From: Polynucleobacter sp. MWH-CaK5
GTDB lineage: Bacteria; Pseudomonadota; Gammaproteobacteria; Burkholderiales; Burkholderiaceae
Assembly (NCBI RefSeq): GCF_018687615.1
Contig: NZ_CP061299.1
Coordinates: 744,001-808,000 of the forward strand
Reading direction: 5' to 3'
DNA: 64,000 nt
Position numbers and translations under genes: made by a program. Below, one piece after another: positions 60,748-64,000 of this stretch; the stretch's first letter is position 1; the number at the start of each line of letters is the position of its first letter. The notes under the pieces were generated by a model, which worked only from the letters and a program-made list of their open reading frames with translations, did not search any database and was not told the origin of the DNA.

Positions 60748-62373
60748 ATGAGCCAAGTGATAGAAATCAAAGTTCCTGATATTGGAGATTATGACGGCGT
60801 TCCAGTGATCGAGGTCCATGTAAAACCTGGTGATGTCGTTGAAAAAGAGCAATCTTTGGTGACTCTAGAATCAGATAAAGCCACCATGGATGTTCCTTCA
60901 TCTCATGCTGGCGTGGTCAAAGAAGTCAAAGTAAAAGTAGGCGACAGCATCTCTGAAGGTCATGTGGTGATTCTTTTGGAAGAATCAGGTTCTGCATCAA
61001 GTCAGGCTGCCCCAGCAGCGACTGCTCCAGTTGCGCCACAAAAAGCAGCCGCCCCAGCACCAGCTCCAGCTTCTGCTGGTTTGGTGAACGTCAACGTTCC
61101 TGATATCGGTGATTACAAAGGCGTGCCCGTGATTGAAGTTCATGTGAAGCCTGGTGATGTTGTAGATAAAGAACAATCGTTGGTGACCTTGGAATCAGAT
61201 AAAGCCACCATGGATGTTCCTTCTTCACATGCTGGTGTGGTCAAGGAAGTGAAAGTAAAAGTTGGAGATAGTATCTCTGAGGGTGATTTAGTGGTAATTT
61301 TAGAATCTTCAGCTGCAGGTTCTTCATCAGTTGCAGTAGCAACTAAAGCTCCAAGTGCTGCTCCTGCAGCAGCTTCTCAAGTAAGTGCTCCAGCACCGGT
61401 TAAAAGTGCGCCTCAAGCATCAGCACCTCGCACTGAATCTGTTCCAGCAACCGGTGCAATCAGTCATGCAAGTCCATCTGTTCGTAAATACGCCAGAGAA
61501 CTTGGCGTTGACGTGACGAAGGTGATTGGTACTTCAGCAAAAGGCAGAATTTCTCAAGAAGACGTTCAGGCTTATGTGAAAAATATCATGACTGGACAAG
61601 CGGCATCTCCAGCGGGTGCTCCTGTAGCAGCATCTGGTGGTTTGAATTTATTGCCATGGCCAAAGATTGATTTCAGCAAATTTGGTGAAACAGAAACCAA
61701 GCCGCTGTCACGTATTCAGAAATTGTCTGCTGCTAATCTATCTCGCAACTGGGTCATGATTCCAGCAGTGACTTATCACGAGGATGCTGATATCACTGAT
61801 TTAGAAGCGTTCCGTGTGATGACCAATAAAGACAATGAAAAGCAAGGTATCAAAGTCACCATGTTGGCCTTCTTGATTAAAGCGGCTGTTAATGCTTTGA
61901 AGAAGTATCCAGAATTTAACAGTTCATTGGATGGCGACAATTTGGTGATGAAGAAATACTTCCACATTGCTTTTGCTGCCGATACGCCGAATGGTTTAGT
62001 TGTCCCAGTTGTGAAGAATGCCGATAAAAAAGGTATTTTTGAAATTGCAAAAGAAACTGGAGAGTTGGCCAAGCTTGCGCGTGAAGGCAAATTAAAGCCT
62101 GATCAAATGCAAGGTGCTTCATTCACGATCTCTTCTTTGGGTGGTATTGGTGGCACTTACTTTGCACCAATCATCAATGCTCCAGAAGTTGCTATTTTGG
62201 GTGTTAACAAAGCCAGCATGAAGCCTGTTTGGGATGGCAAACAGTTTGTACCAAAATTAATTTGCCCATTGTCACTCACAGCAGATCATCGCGTGATTGA
62301 TGGTGCCTTAGCAACAAGGTTCAACGTTTATTTGGCAGAGTTATTAGCTGATTTCCGTCGTGTTGTTCTTTAA
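60748..62373 (+). CDS. aceF: Pyruvate dehydrogenase E2, dihydrolipoamide acetyltransferase
   Basis: Core of the PDH complex that transfers acetyl from lipoamide to CoA. The 541 residues hold two lipoyl domains (about 3-77 and 111-186), each with the lipoylated lysine in ESDKATMDVPSSHAG, joined by Ala/Pro linkers. A peripheral-subunit-binding domain (SHASPSVRKYARELGV, near 232-270) and the catalytic domain with DHRVIDG (His about 514) follow. The two lipoyl domains are almost identical to each other. lpdA follows 11 bases later. Confidence 0.97.
   Translation: MSQVIEIKVPDIGDYDGVPVIEVHVKPGDVVEKEQSLVTLESDKATMDVPSSHAGVVKEVKVKVGDSISEGHVVILLEESGSASSQAAPAATAPVAPQKAAAPAPAPASAGLVNVNVPDIGDYKGVPVIEVHVKPGDVVDKEQSLVTLESDKATMDVPSSHAGVVKEVKVKVGDSISEGDLVVILESSAAGSSSVAVATKAPSAAPAAASQVSAPAPVKSAPQASAPRTESVPATGAISHASPSVRKYARELGVDVTKVIGTSAKGRISQEDVQAYVKNIMTGQAASPAGAPVAASGGLNLLPWPKIDFSKFGETETKPLSRIQKLSAANLSRNWVMIPAVTYHEDADITDLEAFRVMTNKDNEKQGIKVTMLAFLIKAAVNALKKYPEFNSSLDGDNLVMKKYFHIAFAADTPNGLVVPVVKNADKKGIFEIAKETGELAKLAREGKLKPDQMQGASFTISSLGGIGGTYFAPIINAPEVAILGVNKASMKPVWDGKQFVPKLICPLSLTADHRVIDGALATRFNVYLAELLADFRRVVL
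60772..61284 (+). repeat. Near-identical tandem lipoyl-domain repeat in aceF
   Basis: The 63-codon segments at 60772-60960 and 61096-61284 encode proteins that differ at only two residues (D/K after VPDIGDY and E/D before KEQSL). The DNA differs mainly at third codon positions, with identical blocks such as the stretch around GATAAAGCCACCATGG. This indicates duplication with purifying selection or recent gene conversion. Confidence 0.85.
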
Positions 62374-62384
62374 GGAAAATTGAT

Positions 62385-64000
62385 ATGCCTACAATAGAAA
62401 TCAAAGTTCCTGATATCGGCGATTTTCATGATGTGCCCGTGATTGAAGTTTTAGTTAAACCGGGTGATCAGGTTGAAAAAGAGCAAGCACTATTGGTGTT
62501 GGAGTCTGACAAGGCGACCATGGAAGTGCCAAGCGAGCAGGCTGGCAAAATTGTTGCTATCAGTGTGAAGATTGGTGACAAGATCAATCAAGGCATGGTG
62601 ATTGCTACCCTTGATGTAGCAACTGATGCTCCTAAAGCGGCACCTGCACCATCAGCAGCGAAAGAATCTGCACCTAAAGTAGAGGCGCCTCGATTGAATG
62701 TTCCTGCAGCAGGTTCTTATACTGGAAAAGTTGATCACGAATGTGACATGCTGGTCTTGGGTGCTGGCCCTGGTGGTTACAGTGCAGCATTTAGAAGTGC
62801 TGACTTAGGTATGAATACCATCATCGTTGAACGTTATGCAACCTTGGGTGGTGTTTGTTTGAACGTTGGTTGTATTCCATCAAAAGCTTTGTTGCACACA
62901 GCTGCCATCATGGATGAAGTTAAAGCTATGGCAGCGCATGGTATTTCATACGGTGAGCCAAAGATTGAAATCGACAAGTTGCGTGCTCATAAAGAAACCG
63001 TGATTGGTAAGTTAACGGGCGGTCTTGCTGGTATGGCCAAAGCTCGTAAAGTTAAAACAGTGCGTGGTATTGGTCGATTCTTAGATGCTTATCACGTTGA
63101 AGTTGAAGTAACTGAAGGTGACTCTAAGAAAACCAATGGTCAAAAGGAAGTGATTCGTTTCCAAAAAGCCATTATTGCTGCAGGTAGCCAAGCTGTGATG
63201 TTGCCTTTCTTGCCAAAGGATCCAAGAATTGTTGATAGCACTGGTGCATTAAAGCTTGAGAAAGTTCCCAAGCGAATGTTGGTCATTGGTGGAGGCATCA
63301 TTGGCTTAGAAATGGCGACTGTCTACAGTACTTTGGGTAGCAAAATTGACATTGCTGAAATGTTAGATGGTTTGATGGCTGGTGCAGATCGTGATTTGGA
63401 AAAGGTATGGGAGAAAGTGAATGCCCCGCGTTTTGACAACATCATGTTGAAGACGCGCGCCAGTAAAGCTGAAGCAAAACCAGACGGTATCCATGTGACC
63501 TTCGAAGGTGAAAAAGCTCCGGCAACTCCTCAGGTATATGACCTTGTTTTGGTTGCAGTTGGTCGCACGCCAAATGGTAAGAAGTTAGATGCCGATAAAG
63601 CTGGCGTGGCGGTTGATGAGCGTGGCTTCATTCCTGTTGATAAACAATTGCGTACGAACGTTGATCATATTTTTGCCATCGGTGATTTGGTTGGTCAACC
63701 TATGTTGGCTCATAAAGCGGTTCATGAAGCTCACGTCGCGGCAGAAGTTGCAGCAGGGCACAAGGCTTTCTTTGATGCCAAGCAAATTCCATCTGTGGCT
63801 TACACAGACCCAGAAGTGGCATGGGCTGGACTCACGGAAGAACAATGTAAAGCTCAAGGCATTGCTTATGAAAAAGGTTTGTTCCCATGGGCAGCCAGTG
63901 GAAGAGCGATTGCTAATGGTCGCGATGAAGGTTTTACAAAGTTGTTATTTGATAAAGAAACTCATCGCATCATTGGTGGCGGCATTGTTGGTACCCATGC
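62385..64000 (+). CDS. lpdA: Dihydrolipoamide dehydrogenase with N-terminal lipoyl domain (E3; 3' end cut)
   Basis: FAD-dependent E3 of the PDH complex that reoxidises dihydrolipoamide with NAD. 538 residues are visible before the right window edge. An N-terminal lipoyl domain (about 3-78, lysine in ESDKATMEVPSEQAG) is fused through an Ala/Pro linker to the oxidoreductase. The latter has the FAD motif VLGAGPGGYSAA, the redox disulfide GGVCLNVGCIPSK, the NAD motif VIGGGIIGLE and the second FAD motif IFAIGDLVG. The C-terminal dimer interface lies mostly outside the window. An AAGGAAAA ribosome site precedes the ATG at 62385. Confidence 0.96.
   Translation, partial: MPTIEIKVPDIGDFHDVPVIEVLVKPGDQVEKEQALLVLESDKATMEVPSEQAGKIVAISVKIGDKINQGMVIATLDVATDAPKAAPAPSAAKESAPKVEAPRLNVPAAGSYTGKVDHECDMLVLGAGPGGYSAAFRSADLGMNTIIVERYATLGGVCLNVGCIPSKALLHTAAIMDEVKAMAAHGISYGEPKIEIDKLRAHKETVIGKLTGGLAGMAKARKVKTVRGIGRFLDAYHVEVEVTEGDSKKTNGQKEVIRFQKAIIAAGSQAVMLPFLPKDPRIVDSTGALKLEKVPKRMLVIGGGIIGLEMATVYSTLGSKIDIAEMLDGLMAGADRDLEKVWEKVNAPRFDNIMLKTRASKAEAKPDGIHVTFEGEKAPATPQVYDLVLVAVGRTPNGKKLDADKAGVAVDERGFIPVDKQLRTNVDHIFAIGDLVGQPMLAHKAVHEAHVAAEVAAGHKAFFDAKQIPSVAYTDPEVAWAGLTEEQCKAQGIAYEKGLFPWAASGRAIANGRDEGFTKLLFDKETHRIIGGGIVGTH

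Noticed and set aside
1..64000. CRISPR arrays, IS elements, prophage genes, tRNA or rRNA genes
   Set aside because: No spaced direct repeats, transposase or integrase, cloverleaf or rRNA sequence was seen on reading both strands.

Overview
This 64 kb window is a dense stretch of core bacterial chromosome. It most resembles a low-GC Burkholderiales bacterium, probably Polynucleobacter or a close freshwater relative. The case rests on gene order (trxA-rho, surE-pcm-nlpD-rpoS, ndk-rlmN-ispG-hisS-yfgM-bamB-der-hfq-hflX-hflKC-hisZ-purA, glnA-ntrB-ntrC, homodimeric aceE-aceF-lpdA with a lipoyl domain on E3) and on the protein sequences, combined with a moderate, AT-leaning base composition. The genus is inferred, not proven. 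I see no insertion sequence, prophage, CRISPR array, tRNA or rRNA, and no intergenic gap above about 300 bases.

Layout. 1-1662 (minus): rho, cut by the left edge, and trxA. 1766-8004 (plus): addB-addA double-strand-break repair nuclease/helicase. 8083-8179 (minus): small SRP RNA (ffs), firing back to back with dnaX. 8218-14178: dnaX, ybaB, recR, surE, pcm, nlpD, rpoS, a tight co-directional block. 14242-16430: a PolB-type exonuclease and rlmD, closed by a bidirectional terminator shared with a BI-1 family membrane protein. 17467-24878: ndk to der. 24997-31274: hfq to purA, ending in a strong terminator. 31399-34670: rnr-rlmB. 34682-38116: tal (minus), rpiA (plus), yggX and argA (minus). 38118-42056: hrpA, head to head with argA. 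42097-46510: a compact five-gene accessory-like operon (beta-propeller, polysaccharide deacetylase, fatty acid hydroxylase, EI24/CysZ-like protein, molybdopterin-binding-domain protein). 46715-50755: glnA-ntrB-ntrC behind a sigma-54 promoter with an NtrC-like site. 50816-51655: xth. 51659-57800 (minus): a PAS sensor kinase, its LuxR-type response regulator, folD and oligopeptidase A. 58041-64000: aceE-aceF-lpdA, the last cut by the right edge.

How the genes work together. Much of the window concerns RNA and ribosome upkeep: three 23S rRNA methyltransferases (rlmD, rlmN, rlmB), RNase R, HrpA, Hfq, Der, HflX, SRP RNA and Rho. A second theme is DNA repair and replication (AddAB, DnaX, YbaB, RecR, Xth). 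Nitrogen control is self-contained (glnA with its own two-component regulators). The pyruvate dehydrogenase operon lies divergent from an uncharacterised two-component system, with two small palindromes around a good sigma-70 promoter.

I found no convincing wholly new system. The best leads are the PDH/two-component intergenic region, the 42-46 kb operon whose first start codon lies in a perfect inverted repeat, the ffs/dnaX promoter overlap, and the zero-gap argA/hrpA divergence.
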